NCBI GenBank assembly: GCA_023376005.1
Contig: CM042147.1
Coordinates: 120,025,787 to 120,089,786 of the forward strand
Origin: Doryteuthis pealeii
Taxonomy: Eukaryota > Mollusca > Cephalopoda > Myopsida > Loliginidae
Direction: 5' to 3'
DNA: 64,000 bases
Each line of letters begins with the position of its first letter. The stretch's first letter is position 1. Of this stretch, positions 22,005-32,303 are shown piece by piece. The translations under genes and the position numbers were made by a program. Under the pieces are notes generated by a model. That model did not search any database. It saw nothing but the letters and a program-made list of their open reading frames with translations, and was not told the origin of the DNA.

Positions 22005-22056
22005 TTTGCTGACAGAAATCTGTTTCGACGATATGAAGCGGTCTTTATCAAAAGCA
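22005..22056 (-). ncRNA. Hammerhead architecture with mutated core
   Basis: Inverted partner of 22114-22166 with the same core changes plus an extra T near stem I and a stem II difference. Confidence 0.45.
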
Positions 22057-22113
22057 CTATGTGTAAAAGGAAAGACGAAATAAATATTTATTTCGTCTTT
22101 CCTTTTACAGATA

Positions 22114-22166
22114 GTTGCTTTGATAAAGACCGCTTCATATGGTCGAAACAGATTTCTGTCAGCAAA
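22114..22166 (+). ncRNA. Hammerhead architecture with mutated core
   Basis: Stem I TTGCT/AGCAA (5 bp), core TTGATAA instead of CTGATGA, stem II GACC/GGTC, GAAA at 22145-22148, stem III CAGA(TT)TCTG, cleavage TC at 22159-22160. All stems are preserved but C3 and G8 are changed, so presumably inactive. Confidence 0.55.
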
Positions 22167-22314
22167 AACTATTAACATCTTGTTTTTTCTACAAACTTTC
22201 TACACATATTGTCGGATTCATATCCATTTTAACCTTTCATATATATACAAGTAAGACTTATACCAACCAAATATTGAGACAAAAACCCAATATTTTTACC
22301 GGTATGTCATTCCT

Positions 22315-22700
22315 TTACACACACACACACACAACAACACACAACACACAAATGCGAAGTATGGAGGTAATAATGTAATACTTAAAAACCAGTGTTACCA
22401 AACTTGGCGGTACCAAAACCAAACCCCTTGGTGAGGTGGAAAGATATAGGAAGGCGGTGAGACAAAAAGGGGTTGGTGAAGGCAGTGAAGCAAAAGGGGC
22501 AGGATGAGGGTGACAGGGTGGCATTATGAAGCAGTTAATAAAAATAACTTGTATTTTATAAAAATCTAATTGACAAAAAATAGATGTTTAAATACTAAGT
22601 AAAGGAACACGTATGCAGTTTTATACAGAATAAAACTGTATAAGAATTATTGTTGTAGAGGAGTTAACACCGACCCAACAAGATGGACTGACCCAGAGCC
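22315..22700. other. Spacer with (CA)n
   Basis: (CA)n-rich 22317-22350, then purine-rich sequence with GGTGA repeats; no gene seen. Confidence 0.4.
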
Positions 22701-22775
22701 ATATATATATTTACCAACCCCTCTGCACGAAGAGATGTGACACCAAGGTCAATTTTCTTAAGCGGAGTTCCACTA
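22700..22775 (-). mobile_element. SINE-A 3' fragment
   Basis: ATATTTACCAACCCCTCTGC..GGTCAATTTTCTTAAGCGG. Confidence 0.6.
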
Positions 22776-22869
22776 CCGGGACCCCTCCACACACACACAT
22801 CACAAATTAATATATATAACCGTATTACAGTATATTATTAATATATATGATACTAGACTACGTGATATT

Positions 22870-23230
22870 AAACTATTTCACGAATGGAAAAGGCATGGTG
22901 GCCACATACAAAATTGTCTGTCATATGGAAATTCCTGATCTCAGTGACAAGCTATAAGCGGACACATTCTTAAACCTAGGTGAGTCATATCAGTTACTTG
23001 CTGTATGGCTGCATTATCTGGACCGCCTAAACGAGGGCGCGCCTCGAGAAAAAGCTAGATTGGAGCTGCACAAAGAATGCGCTGCGAGCAGGTTTTGAAC
23101 AAAAGTCGTGGGAAACAGCATCCCGACAAGGGAGGCAGCTGTGTAAAGAAATGCGGCTGCAGCGAGGAAGACTCCTGGGGGCGATGTAAATGAATAGGGA
23201 AGGTTGGCGAGAGATTGTCAGTGTTTCAAT
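22870..23230 (+). mobile_element. Decayed RTE-like LINE fragment
   Basis: Degenerate match to 34200-34745 (GCTGTATGGCTGCATTATCTGG, then GGTTGGCGAGAGATTGTCA). Many indels and stops. Confidence 0.5.
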
Positions 23231-23345
23231 GTCAAGGTTTGAAAGTCATAGTTTTCCTTCTCCTAGAACCGGTTTGCCTAACAAGGTTAATGAAATCCCG
23301 GTCTGCCCTAGGGGTTGTACTAATTATATCCATAGCTGGAAGAGT
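23225..23345 (-). mobile_element. SINE-A internal fragment
   Basis: GTTTTCCTTCTCCTAGAACCGG..AATGAAATCCCGGTCTGCCCT. Confidence 0.55.
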
Positions 23346-23830
23346 GACGAGGTGATGAATGGCGTTCATGACCTTTCCCCAAGGCAGCGAAAGTGAATTG
23401 CACGTATTACCCGTGGGATAAGCAATTGGTGGGGTCCGGAGGGATTTGGACTCGGGCGCGAGTCCTATCTTCCTTCATGGCTTTTAAAAGCCAGTTACAC
23501 CCTACGTGGACATTCACAAGAAGGTCCATAGTGAGCAGCATGTGACAAAAAATCGGGGGAAGAAGAAATATGTTTCGATACGAGAATTACTGGGCGTCAA
23601 CTCGAGACTTTGAAGCCTCGCTCTCATAATAGGTGGTGGAGCGGGCCTCTTGTTGATGTATTACTACTGTCTTTTGTTTATTTAAAAAGTGCTGAGAAAA
23701 AGATTACAGTATGCATGGCACTGCACTGTGTTCTCTTGTGATTCTTTTTCCACTCAGGATGCAACAATTGATCAGCATAGATGTTATAGGGCCATAGTTT
23801 TGGTTACGGAACGAGTAGTTCAAATNGGTG
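23346..23830. other. Spacer, one ambiguous base
   Basis: Mixed sequence with a possible tRNA-like segment near 23440-23480; one N at 23826. No gene recognised. Confidence 0.25.
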
Positions 23831-23831
23831 C

Positions 23832-23950
23832 ATGTATACATATATAAGGGCAGTTGTGTGTATATGTATGTCGCGGAGGAAACTACGAAATAAACAATTA
23901 AAGGACCAAGTAATATATATATATATATTATGAACTCTCTCGTTGATTTT
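23832..23950 (+). mobile_element. Helitron-like 5' fragment
   Basis: ATACATATATAAGGGCAGTTG..GGAGGAAACTACGAAATAAAC matches the segment starting at 41133; runs into (TA)n. Confidence 0.45.
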
Positions 23951-24085
23951 TCGACGCATGAGGGTTCGTCAATGAACACCCACACAGTGATTTGTTTATA
24001 GTGGTGAAGGCTTGTGTTGGACCATCCACACTTTTTGGCACAGTCGATAGGAAAGGATTGGTGCATCAATGGTTGCCACAAACCC
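23951..24085 (-). pseudogene. Unidentified open segment
   Basis: Minus-strand frame of about 50 codons including CAKKCGWSNTSLHHYKQITV. No family recognised; probably transposon-derived. Confidence 0.2.
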
Positions 24086-24089
24086 AATC

Positions 24090-24302
24090 AACGACCGACC
24101 TCAGGAATTTTGAATTCAGAGTTATCCTCTCCTAGACTGGTTACATACCAAGGCTGAAGGGCCCAGTCTGCCCTACTATTTAACCCATAGCTGGAGGGAG
24201 AATATATTGATTCATACCTTTCCCAAGGGTATTAGCGCTATGTGAAATGCAACAGCTTCGTCTAGGAATTGAACTCGAATCGACGAGTCCATTTTCCACG
24301 AC

Positions 24303-24304
<2 letters not shown>
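24090..24304 (-). mobile_element. SINE-A copy
   Basis: Body to head on the minus strand (ATTTCACATAGCGCTAATAC complement near 24230; B box near 24270). Confidence 0.75.
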
Positions 24305-24345
<41 letters not shown>

Positions 24346-24377
24346 ATATATATATATGACTATGAGTAAACATATAT

Positions 24378-24429
<52 letters not shown>
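24301..24429. repeat. (TA)n blocks
   Basis: Three TA blocks interrupted by CATATATG-type and TGACTATGAGTAAAC sequence. Confidence 0.95.
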
Positions 24430-24430
<1 letters not shown>

Positions 24431-24570
24431 CATTCACGAAAGTTCCGACCCAGACGTCCAGAATGTGCGCTTTTATCACAAAGTCTCGAAAGACTATGAT
24501 AAAGTTTTGCGTGCCCCTGAAGTTGCAGCGCCTCCTGTGACTGTGAAGTCCGATGTTTGAAAAACATTCT
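24430..24570 (-). mobile_element. LINE fragment with zinc-knuckle-like end
   Basis: Minus-strand frame reads RECFSNIGLHSHRRRCNFRG, matching 41955-42170 where CDICGRECFSNIGLHSH is visible. Such CxxC..H finger-like tails occur at the C-terminus of some LINE reverse transcriptases. Confidence 0.5.
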
Positions 24571-24574
24571 CGAT

Positions 24575-24735
24575 CAGATTTTGCATTTGAAGTCTGACAA
24601 GAAATACCTAAAGAAGGGTGGAGGGCCTATCGGCCAAAATTGTACAGATATAATAAGATGAGGACTATAATCCGATAATCCAAATATTACTAATTATCAA
24701 GCCTCATCTAAAAAATTCAGAGAAATAGACACTTT
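24575..24735 (+). mobile_element. DK retroposon, 3' part
   Basis: GTCTGACAAGAAATACCTAAAG..CGGCC..GTACAGATA; extends to CAAGCCTCATCT..TTCAGAGAAAT, the family's outer end. The hammerhead-like core is mutated here. Confidence 0.65.
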
Positions 24736-25259
24736 TGATATTCTGCTGATAAGAGACCATTCTTTTCCAGGTAAATTCTAGATATTCTTCTATAACACTG
24801 TCACTCATTTTTAAAAGTGTATTCATTACATGCTTTAATTTAAATTGTCCAGTTTGTGATATTTTGAAATATTTCTGTTCTGGTTGTGAAGATATTGGTT
24901 TCTCTCAGCATTTTGATCTATAACCAGTATTTTATTACTCTATTCTGAACATATGTTACCATTTTTTTTTTATTCATGGTGAATTTGATTAAATATTGGT
25001 TCTGATCAGATGATAATTTTATGGATTTTTCTGCATAATGAATTGTATTGATTTTCAAGGCATTTTATGTGTAAAGATTTCTAGTTAAAAATTAGTTTTT
25101 CAACTGTGTTATATTACTGATTATACCAGGGCTCAGAAAATATCATTTAGAGTCTTATTTTGTTGACTTGTTTAATTTATTAGATGATAGCAGAATCATC
25201 TTATGCCTGAAGATTTTATTTTATGTTTAAGGTGTGTTGTGCTATTTTCTGAATTTTTG
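24736..25259. other. AT-rich spacer
   Basis: No gene recognised. TTTTCCAG at 24765 is followed by a 49-codon open stretch, but it lacks a supporting donor and the codon content is AT-driven. Confidence 0.3.
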
Positions 25260-25660
25260 ACACCTGTACCCAGCTATGGTTAGCGGAATGAGAACGGTAT
25301 ACCCCGCGGATTGAATAAAGGGTAGGGTTCAAAATTCTCATCAAAATACGTAGACTTATAATGGCTGAAAAATGGCATTTTGGGGGCACCTTTGAAGCCC
25401 ATGTTTCCCCCAATTCTCAAGCGAACTCAACCATATTTTACTATGTGATACTCCTCATCGAACTCTATCAGGATATCATATTAGTTTGGCACTTTATTAG
25501 TACACGAAATTGGCCATTTTTGCCCACTCTCAGTTTCCGATTGCGACAAGAAGGTTCTAGAGTCTGACAAGAAATACTAAGAAGGCTGGAGGGCACATCG
25601 GCCGAAACGTTGTACAGATAATAGTAAGATGAGGACAACTGTCCGAATAATACTAGTGTG
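25260..25660 (+). mobile_element. DK retroposon interrupted by 200 bp
   Basis: Middle part at 25265-25335 (CAGCTATGGTTAGCGGAATG) and 3' part at 25530-25655 (GACAAGAAGGTTC, CATCGGCCGAAACGTTGTAC). The intervening 25336-25529 is unrelated sequence. Confidence 0.65.
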
Positions 25661-25910
25661 TTATGCTGTTGATGATTCCGGGATCGACCGCTTTGTTTTA
25701 TGGATTCTGCCAAACCTTTTTCTTTGCAAGTGATCCTGTTTTTAAAATGTTCCGATGCTTTGTTGCCGTTGCTTTCTTCTGGCCTCTTAGCTTCATGATG
25801 TTGTATCAGGGTGACTTCTGACATGTACAGTCCTCTATGGTGATTCTGTCGCCACCGAGGTCTTGAGCCAAATTCTCCAGCTGGAAGGGACAATGCCAAA
25901 GCACAATAGG
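25661..25910 (-). pseudogene. Unidentified open region
   Basis: Minus-strand frame of about 80 codons including FKNRITCKEKGLAESIKQSG, in sequence of higher GC than its neighbours. No domain recognised; may be a transposon relic. Confidence 0.25.
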
Positions 25911-26255
25911 CTCAGTCCTAATTAGTGATCATCCTTCACACATTAATCATTTGTTGGGTTTTTGTAAAAAATATATGTGAAAATAAACATATTTCTATTC
26001 TTTCTTTTTTCTTCTTTCTTCATTCTGAATAGATTAGAATTTGTTGATGGAGCTTTTTCTGTATTTTTTATTATTATGACTTTCTTGTTTTTTTTTTTTC
26101 CTTCTGCAAGATAAGATGTCTGATTGGATGAAAGTTCGATACATCTCCTTATTAAGAATAATTTGATTGATCGAAGTCATTAGAATCTAATCGGTAGACA
26201 AAGATGGACAATAAAAAAGTAGAGAAATAAATCGTCTATAAATGCAACACAAAAT

Positions 26256-26257
<2 letters not shown>

Positions 26258-26316
<59 letters not shown>

Positions 26317-26552
26317 TATATATATAAATAAATATATATATATACATATATATATAATGATAAATATATATACAATAAATATATATATATATATAATAAT
26401 ATATAATAAATATATATAATCATATATATATAATGATAATATATATATAAATACAATATATATATTAATAATATATATATATATATAATACAAATATTTA
26501 TATATATATAATATATATTATATATATTATATATATATATATATATTCATTA
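26258..26552. repeat. (TA)n/(TATAA)n tract
   Basis: TA-rich block with regular TAA interruptions. Confidence 0.95.
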
Positions 26553-26659
26553 TTATTATTAATATCACTCTATCAGGTACTAAGCACTCTCCTAATAATA
26601 CTGTATATATCGGCTTACTACAGTCTCATCAAGTGAGATAGTGTTAACCATACACTGTG

Positions 26660-26723
26660 GTAATATATATTATATATATATAATATATATATATATATTA
26701 TATATATATATATATTATACATA

Positions 26724-26754
<31 letters not shown>

Positions 26755-26890
26755 TATATATATACATATATATATATATAATATAAATATATAAATACAT
26801 ATATATATATATATATATAAATACATATATATATCAATATATATATAGACATATATATATATATATAATATGCATATATATATATATATA

Positions 26891-26928
<38 letters not shown>

Positions 26929-26930
26929 AT
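26660..26930. repeat. (TA)n/(TACA)n/(TG)n tract
   Basis: Irregular TA with ACATAT spacers, ending in (TG)n. Confidence 0.95.
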
Positions 26931-27023
26931 ACAATTGCCGCTTAAACTTTCCGTTGCAGTGGCATTAGTAATTTACCAAAGACTGCTCAATATATAATAA
27001 ACATAGAGCTATATTAATAGTAA

Positions 27024-27643
27024 CTAGCAAATATATGCACCCTCGGGTGCAAGTTTTTAGTTAAATTTTATAATAAATATAATATTAAATTAGAAAGGCT
27101 AATGAAACTGAATAAGAATGTAGATAAAAAGATCTGCAACAGAGGGGGTATGATTGAAAAATAGAACAACTTTGAAAGTAAATCTTCCATCATTTTCCGT
27201 TACTCCCGTCTTTCATTGGTAAATTTCCTAATTAAACTGTTTAGTTAAAATAGGAAGTAAAGAATAATATTACAGTTATTTCTTCTTATTAGGGATTTCT
27301 TTTAAGATTTTGAAGAGATTTTTGCTTATATTCATTAAAATAAAACCAAACAGTTAGAATCAATAATCAAGCACATATTTATAAATAAAATGTTAAATAT
27401 CAATATGCAATTAGCCTTCTCGTTCAAACTGTAACCGCTATTTTGTTGTATATTATAATACAATTGCATACTATTAGTACATAGATATGGTCAACAGTAT
27501 TTAATAATGTAACAATTTTTACTGAAGGTTTAAAAGAATGAAATCATGGAGAATTTGCGTAAATAATTAAGGGAATTGTAACTTGAGTAAGTAATTAGTT
27601 TCGGTTACAGACAGAAAAACACACAATCTCCATTATAATAAGA
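27024..27643 (-). mobile_element. Non-autonomous Helitron, copy 1
   Basis: Minus strand: starts A|TCTTATTATAATGGAG.. (27643) and ends with hairpin GCACCC(GA)GGGTGC, ATATATTTG, then CTAG|T (27024). No TSD, inserted between A and T as expected for Helitrons. 620 bp, no RepHel coding. It lacks the GCR insertion found in copies 2 and 3. Confidence 0.9.
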
Positions 27644-27659
27644 TAGCAGAAAAGAGTTA

Positions 27660-27705
27660 TGGGTCTATCACGGTTTCGATCTCTATGGTCTCTTCAGGAC
27701 CTGCC
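27660..27705 (-). ncRNA. Hammerhead-like motif
   Basis: Minus strand: stem I GGTC/GACC (4 bp), CTGAAGA (27697-27691), stem II imperfect, GAAA (27677-27674), stem III CCGTGA (one change from the palindromic CCGCGG at 46560), then TA. Probably weakened. Confidence 0.45.
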
Positions 27706-27904
27706 TAATATTTGACTAAGTTGAAGTCAATTACTTAGTTAAACTGAGATAAACTTCAACTTATTAAATATTCGGTAGAGTCCTGAAGAGATCGTAATGT
27801 CCGATGAAGGTTTAATAATAATAATAAAAAGAACGAACGTTTAACATCGACTTTATCATTTAAAGTAAATCTATCTTTTGGATGCTTTGCTTTCTCTTAT
27901 TTAC

Positions 27905-28025
27905 ACACACACATGCAAACCTTTTCCAATGGTATTAGCGCTATGTGAAATACAAACAACCAACTCAGGATTCGAACTCGTATACGTAGTGTCCATTTCC
28001 TTCAACTCTAACCATTACACCACGA
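27905..28025 (-). mobile_element. SINE-A head half
   Basis: TGGTATTAGCGCTATGTGAAAT..TAACCATTACACCACG on the + strand is the complement of a SINE-A head. Confidence 0.65.
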
Positions 28026-28029
28026 AAAT

Positions 28030-28340
28030 GTAAGTATGTATTTATGTATGCAAGTGAAGACCTGGGAGAGTAAGTCTCTGGACCGTGGGCAGTGGAGAAG
28101 AGCTGTGCAGAGGGCATGGAAGGTTGAGACCGGCCGTATACAGCATGAGCAGTTGAAGAGAGATATTCCAGAATAAAGAAGTAGACAATACAGGGCTTCA
28201 AATCGGTCCTACTATGTACCAGTGTGGAAGGCTATGATGAGCAAGCTGGCCTGATCAGTCACCAATTTGTGCATCGGCGGGATGACTAATAAAATACCTG
28301 TGCTCCCTGGAAATACCTGTAATTTGTGGAAGGTGTGCAA
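28030..28340 (+). pseudogene. Possible transposon coding relic
   Basis: Interrupted + frame includes GQWRRAVQRAWKVETG and QYRASNRSYYVPVWKAMMSK. Looks protein-derived, but no named family is recognised. Confidence 0.3.
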
Positions 28341-28984
28341 GACTTTGGCAGGACTAAAAGAGACACTTTCGTGCGCTCATTGTTGAACTTTTTGAGCTCA
28401 CCATTATTTTGTTTGAACTATTGAGCTTTTTTTTTGTTATTGTTATTATTGTTACTTATACAACAATGGAAATACTTGAATACGAGTTTGTGCCATCATG
28501 TATGCATGACATATATATTTATGTCTTTCATTCTTCGTCTTGTTGTTTGTCTGTTTTTTTTTTTTTTTTTCATTTTTTAAAGTTTGTAAAGTGTACTGTG
28601 AATGGACATTTTGAGTATTAATCTTTAAGGAAAGAATAATTGCTAATAAACTTGCGAAAAGAAGAAAAAAATTGTTAAGCAGCAAGTGATCCCCTGTTTT
28701 ATTAAACGTTTTATACAATTTATTACATATTTGTTTTCATTGGCGTCTTTGTTGCCAATTGGCTCAGTTTTAATGGTGGATCATCTAAAATCGGGGAGTC
28801 GCCATCTTACAGCCAGTGATGGCTGATCTATAGACAGCGCGAATGACAATATTAAAAAAAAACATCACCAAAAACAACAACAACAACGATATCACCAAAA
28901 GCAACTAAAGTTATATTTAATCACGTTACAACACGACTATACCAGGAAGCCGAAAGCGGAAGGCAGAACTAGAAAATAATCAGA
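28341..28984. other. Spacer
   Basis: AT-rich with T and A runs; no gene seen. Confidence 0.3.
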
Positions 28985-29127
28985 CGATAAAATAATTGTG
29001 GGACGAAGCAATAATAAATAAATAAATAAATAAATAATAAATAAAGTCGAACAAATAGATAAATAAATAAATAAATATTAATGAAAAGAAGCGTAACATA
29101 ATTATCAACTAAATGAATGACTCACGG

Positions 29128-29162
<35 letters not shown>

Positions 29163-29215
29163 AGAGAAAAGAGAAGAAGAAGAAGAAGAAGAGAAGAAAG
29201 AAAGAAAGAAAGAGA
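28985..29215. repeat. (AATA)n, (GAA)n and (GAAA)n tracts
   Basis: AATA at 29010-29075, GAA at 29126-29158, GAAA-rich to 29220. Confidence 0.95.
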
Positions 29216-29319
29216 AAAGAGACCAAAGAGGAACATCAACTCCATCAACCGGAAGAACACTTAAGATATTTCATGAGTTCCGGAACTAAAATAGTACTAA
29301 ATCAAAATAAATAAGACTT

Positions 29320-30035
29320 TCTTTTCTTTCTTTCCTTTCTTATATTTTGCTATTTCTATGCTAAAGAGAAGAGAGACAGACGGCAGACAGACAGACAATA
29401 TAGAGTATTATTAAATAGAACACATCTTACTCTGATATATACATTTTTTCTTCCTTTCTTTTTTTGTCTCTGAGTCATTTTGTTCTCAATAGTTTCTTTC
29501 TTTCTTTTCTTTCTTTTCTTTCTTTCTTTTCTTTCTTTCTGTCTTTCTTTCTTGTCTTGCTTCAATGGTTCTTTCTTTTTCTCTATATTCCTTCTTTGTG
29601 TTGGTCATTTGCTTTTAATAGTTCTTTTTCTCTTTCTTTCTTTCTTCTTTCGCTCATGGTAATTATTCTTTGTTCTTGTCTTTCTTTCTTTCTTCCTTTC
29701 TTTCTTTCTTCATGGTTCTTCTCTTTCTTTCTTTTTTCTTCTTTTCTTGTTCTTCTTTGCTTCTGATAATTATTCTCTCATCAGTTCTTTCTTTCTTTCT
29801 TTCTTTCTCTGTTCTTTCTTTCTTCTTTCTTTTTTCTTCTTTCTTTTTTAAATGGTGTTCTTTCTTTCTTTCTTTCTTTTTTTCTTTTCTTTCAATGGTT
29901 CTTTCTTTCTTTCTTTTCTTTCTTTCTGTTTCTTTGCTCTGGCAATTATTTCGTGCCTATCATGTTCTTTTTTCCTTCTCAGATCAGGTTCTTTTCTTTT
30001 CTTTCTTCTTTCTCTTTCCCCCCACTTTCCTCCCT
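29320..30035. repeat. (CTTT)n-rich tract
   Basis: Imperfect CTTT array with a recurring CAATGGTTCTTTC unit every 100-150 bp, suggesting a higher-order period. Confidence 0.9.
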
Positions 30036-30383
30036 CCCCCCTCTTGATGACCAAAGTGAAGATAGTAAAAAGAATTAGCACTTCATACGCTACTCCGTGT
30101 ATCAGTCTTGGGTCGAATGTCTGAAGCTATAAATAGACAACACTTAAGCTTCTTCCTCTCTTTCCCGCGTTTTATGGCAGCTTGCATTTACAAAGGAAAT
30201 TAGTGGAATACTCTTGTATATGTAACCATATTTTATATCCATCATTTAAGTATTTTTGTAACTTTTTGAAACCTTTTGAAAAAAAAACAAGATTAAATAA
30301 AACTAACAATGAAATATGTAATTGACACTAAAAATTCACGACACGATTCAGGCCGTTCTTTTTGTTTGCTTTTTAATACAATA
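30036..30383. other. Spacer
   Basis: No gene or repeat recognised. Confidence 0.3.
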
Positions 30384-30455
30384 AAAAGTAAAGTCGGGTG
30401 GGGTGGGGGCTAATAAGTGGTATCAACCGGCCAGCGGCAGAGTCTATTCTCTTTT
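30384..30455 (-). mobile_element. SINE-B 3' fragment
   Basis: AAAGTAAAGTCGGGTGGGG..GGTATCAACCGGCCAGCG; interrupted at the LINE junction. Confidence 0.6.
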
Positions 30456-30706
30456 TCACAAGCACTGGACACGGTTGGAAAAGCGAGGACGAACTCATAA
30501 GTGACGTTCTCCTGTGGAAACCAGCACATGGACACGCCGATGTGGGCCGTCCAAGAAAAACTTACATCGACCAGCTTCGCGTGAATGCTGGATGCTGTGC
30601 AGAGGACCTCCCGGGGACAATGAGTGATAGAGATGGTTGGCGAGAGATTGTCATGGATATCCGTGCTACTAACGTGACATGATGATGATGATTATGATGA
30701 TGATGA
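30455..30706 (+). mobile_element. RTE-like LINE 3' end
   Basis: One open frame including KSEDELISDVLLWKPAHGHA, VGRPRKTYIDQL and SDRDGWREIVMDIRA, stop, then (ATG)n at 30680-30705. The best-conserved short copy here. Confidence 0.8.
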
Positions 30707-30747
30707 CGGAGACATTGACATAGTTCAAGAATAATATAGAGATAAAA

Positions 30748-31023
30748 GGAGGCGCGTGGCGTAATGTTTAGAGTCGTAGCAAATGGACTCGTCGACCCAA
30801 GTTCAAATCCTAGACAAGGCTGTTTGCATTTCACATAGCGCTAATAACCTTGGGAAAGGTATGCATCCAACTGCTCTACCCCCAGCTATGGGTAAATAAT
30901 AGGGTGGATTGGGCTTTTTGATCCTGGGTTGGTAATCAGTCTAGGAGAAGGAAGATTCTCAAACCTGTTAAACTTCACTTAAGAAATTAACCTTGTGTCA
31001 TATCCTGCTCGTGTAGAGGGCTC

Positions 31024-31026
<3 letters not shown>
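30748..31026 (+). mobile_element. SINE-A, full length
   Basis: Head GGCGCGTGGCGTAATG, B box GTTCAAATCC, body CAGCTATGGGTAAATAATAG, AAGAAATTAACCTTGTGTC, tail ending GGCTCGG(TA)n. It shows how SINE-A tails seed (TA)n runs. Confidence 0.85.

Positions 31027-31103
<77 letters not shown>
31027..31103. repeat. (TA)n(TG)n microsatellite
   Basis: Directly continues the SINE-A tail. Confidence 0.95.
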
Positions 31104-31105
<2 letters not shown>

Positions 31106-31261
31106 GAGAAAAATGGAATGTTCGATGTCATCTTTCAATTTCGAACTATTCTAAGAGCGCTAATTTTCCATTCAAAACATTTTTAAACAAACTGATCAAC
31201 AAAAACTATCACAGTCTCCTTATTATTCTGTGATAAATCTTACTTTTCCTTATATCAACAA

Positions 31262-31312
31262 AGGCCCTGAAGAAGATCTACTAAACAGATTGAAACACTG
31301 CAGCGTTGGCAG
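31262..31312 (+). ncRNA. Hammerhead-like motif
   Basis: Stem I GCC/GGC (3 bp), CTGAAGA at 31267-31273, one unpaired A, stem II GATCT/AGATT, GAAA at 31292-31295, stem III CACTGCAGCG, then TT. Downstream AACCTGTGTTTTTTCAAAATT is shared with 17940 and 15090. Confidence 0.5.
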
Positions 31313-31359
31313 AATAAATATCACTCATTTTATTTGAACCTGTGTTTTTTCAAAATTTT

Positions 31360-31362
<3 letters not shown>

Positions 31363-31418
<56 letters not shown>

Positions 31419-31605
31419 TTTGGAGGTTGATTTTGATGGCTATCACAATGCAGGTGTAAATAAAAATAAGGTAACAATGGTGTTGTTTCTTAACCTGTAG
31501 TGTATTCTTAATATTAATATTTCGAGATAAAATCTCTTCTTATTTTTTCTTTACACCTGCATTGTGATAGCCTTCAAAATCAACCTCCAAACCAATATAT
31601 ACACA
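31363..31605. repeat. (TA)n and palindrome with hammerhead relic
   Basis: TA run, then arms ATTGGTTTGGAGGTTGATTT..CACAATGCAGGTG (31413-31462) and complement (31552-31603). The core-deleted hammerhead relic lies at 31515-31545 on the minus strand. A related half is at 46150-46245. Confidence 0.75.
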
Positions 31606-31709
31606 ATGCTTCAAGCAAATTATAAAACCCTTATATAGCCTGGGATAGTCACCGCTTCAGCTTTCACTGGAATGGTGCGCCAAATTGCAGTAGTATTAGG
31701 AGAGTGCTC

Positions 31710-31872
31710 GATATAAAGAATAGAGCTATTATATAATAAAATAAATATATAAAGGTATTACATATCTATTTATTTGATGGCAATAGAACAGTCACAACCT
31801 TAGGATTTTGCATGTATGAAACCTAAGGACTGTTGCCATCAAATAAATAGATATGTAATACCTTTATATATT

Positions 31873-31915
<43 letters not shown>
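31710..31915. repeat. Hairpin with 70-bp arms and (TA)n
   Basis: AAATATATAAAGGTATTACATA..TTGATGGCAA and complement around GCATGTATG; the left flank GAGTGCTCGATATAAAG resembles other hammerhead-element flanks. Confidence 0.75.
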
Positions 31916-31917
<2 letters not shown>

Positions 31918-32303
31918 GATTGATCCCAGAAACCTTGAGCAAAGTCATACAGTGTTTGGATTATGATATCCTTGAAAATGCACGCGATCTGCAAGATAAC
32001 ATTTTTGGCAAATAGTTAAAAGTATATTTCCTTGGACTATATGTTAAGACTAAATGATTAAAAAATGTGAAAGTGTCAGTCTTTTATGTGCCACTCTGTA
32101 TAATGTCTGAAAGACGTGCTAACAAGGTCAAGTAGCTGCGTAGATATTTGTTCTACTTAACTCAGTTTGGCACAGGGGCAACAATAATGAGATATTTAAC
32201 GAGGATCTAGTTCACTGTAATTGCATTGGTCAGCGAGATTGGCTTGCCGGCCGGCCAACCCTTTTATCACTAACTCTCTCCATCGGTCGAGTACCGTTAT
32301 TTA
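31916..32303. other. Spacer
   Basis: No gene recognised. Confidence 0.3.

Larger units (their letters stand above)
21985..22200. repeat. Near-perfect palindrome with two hammerhead relics
   Basis: Arms of about 85-95 bp meet at TAAATATTTA near 22084. Outer part is AACAAGATGTTAATAGTTTT and its complement. Each arm contains a hammerhead-like unit (22005-22056 minus, 22114-22166 plus). Confidence 0.85.
26960..27800 (-). mobile_element. Hammerhead element split by a Helitron
   Basis: Left part CTCAATATATAATAAACATAGAGC..TTAATAG (26987-27023) and right part from 27644 align as one sequence with 46505-46600. The 620-bp Helitron lies between. After it come the hammerhead-like motif at 27660-27705 and an inverted partner near 27765-27800. 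Confidence 0.7.

Noticed and set aside
24772..24925. Candidate exon after TTTTCCAG
   Set aside because: No donor, AT-driven composition, adjoins a DK element end.
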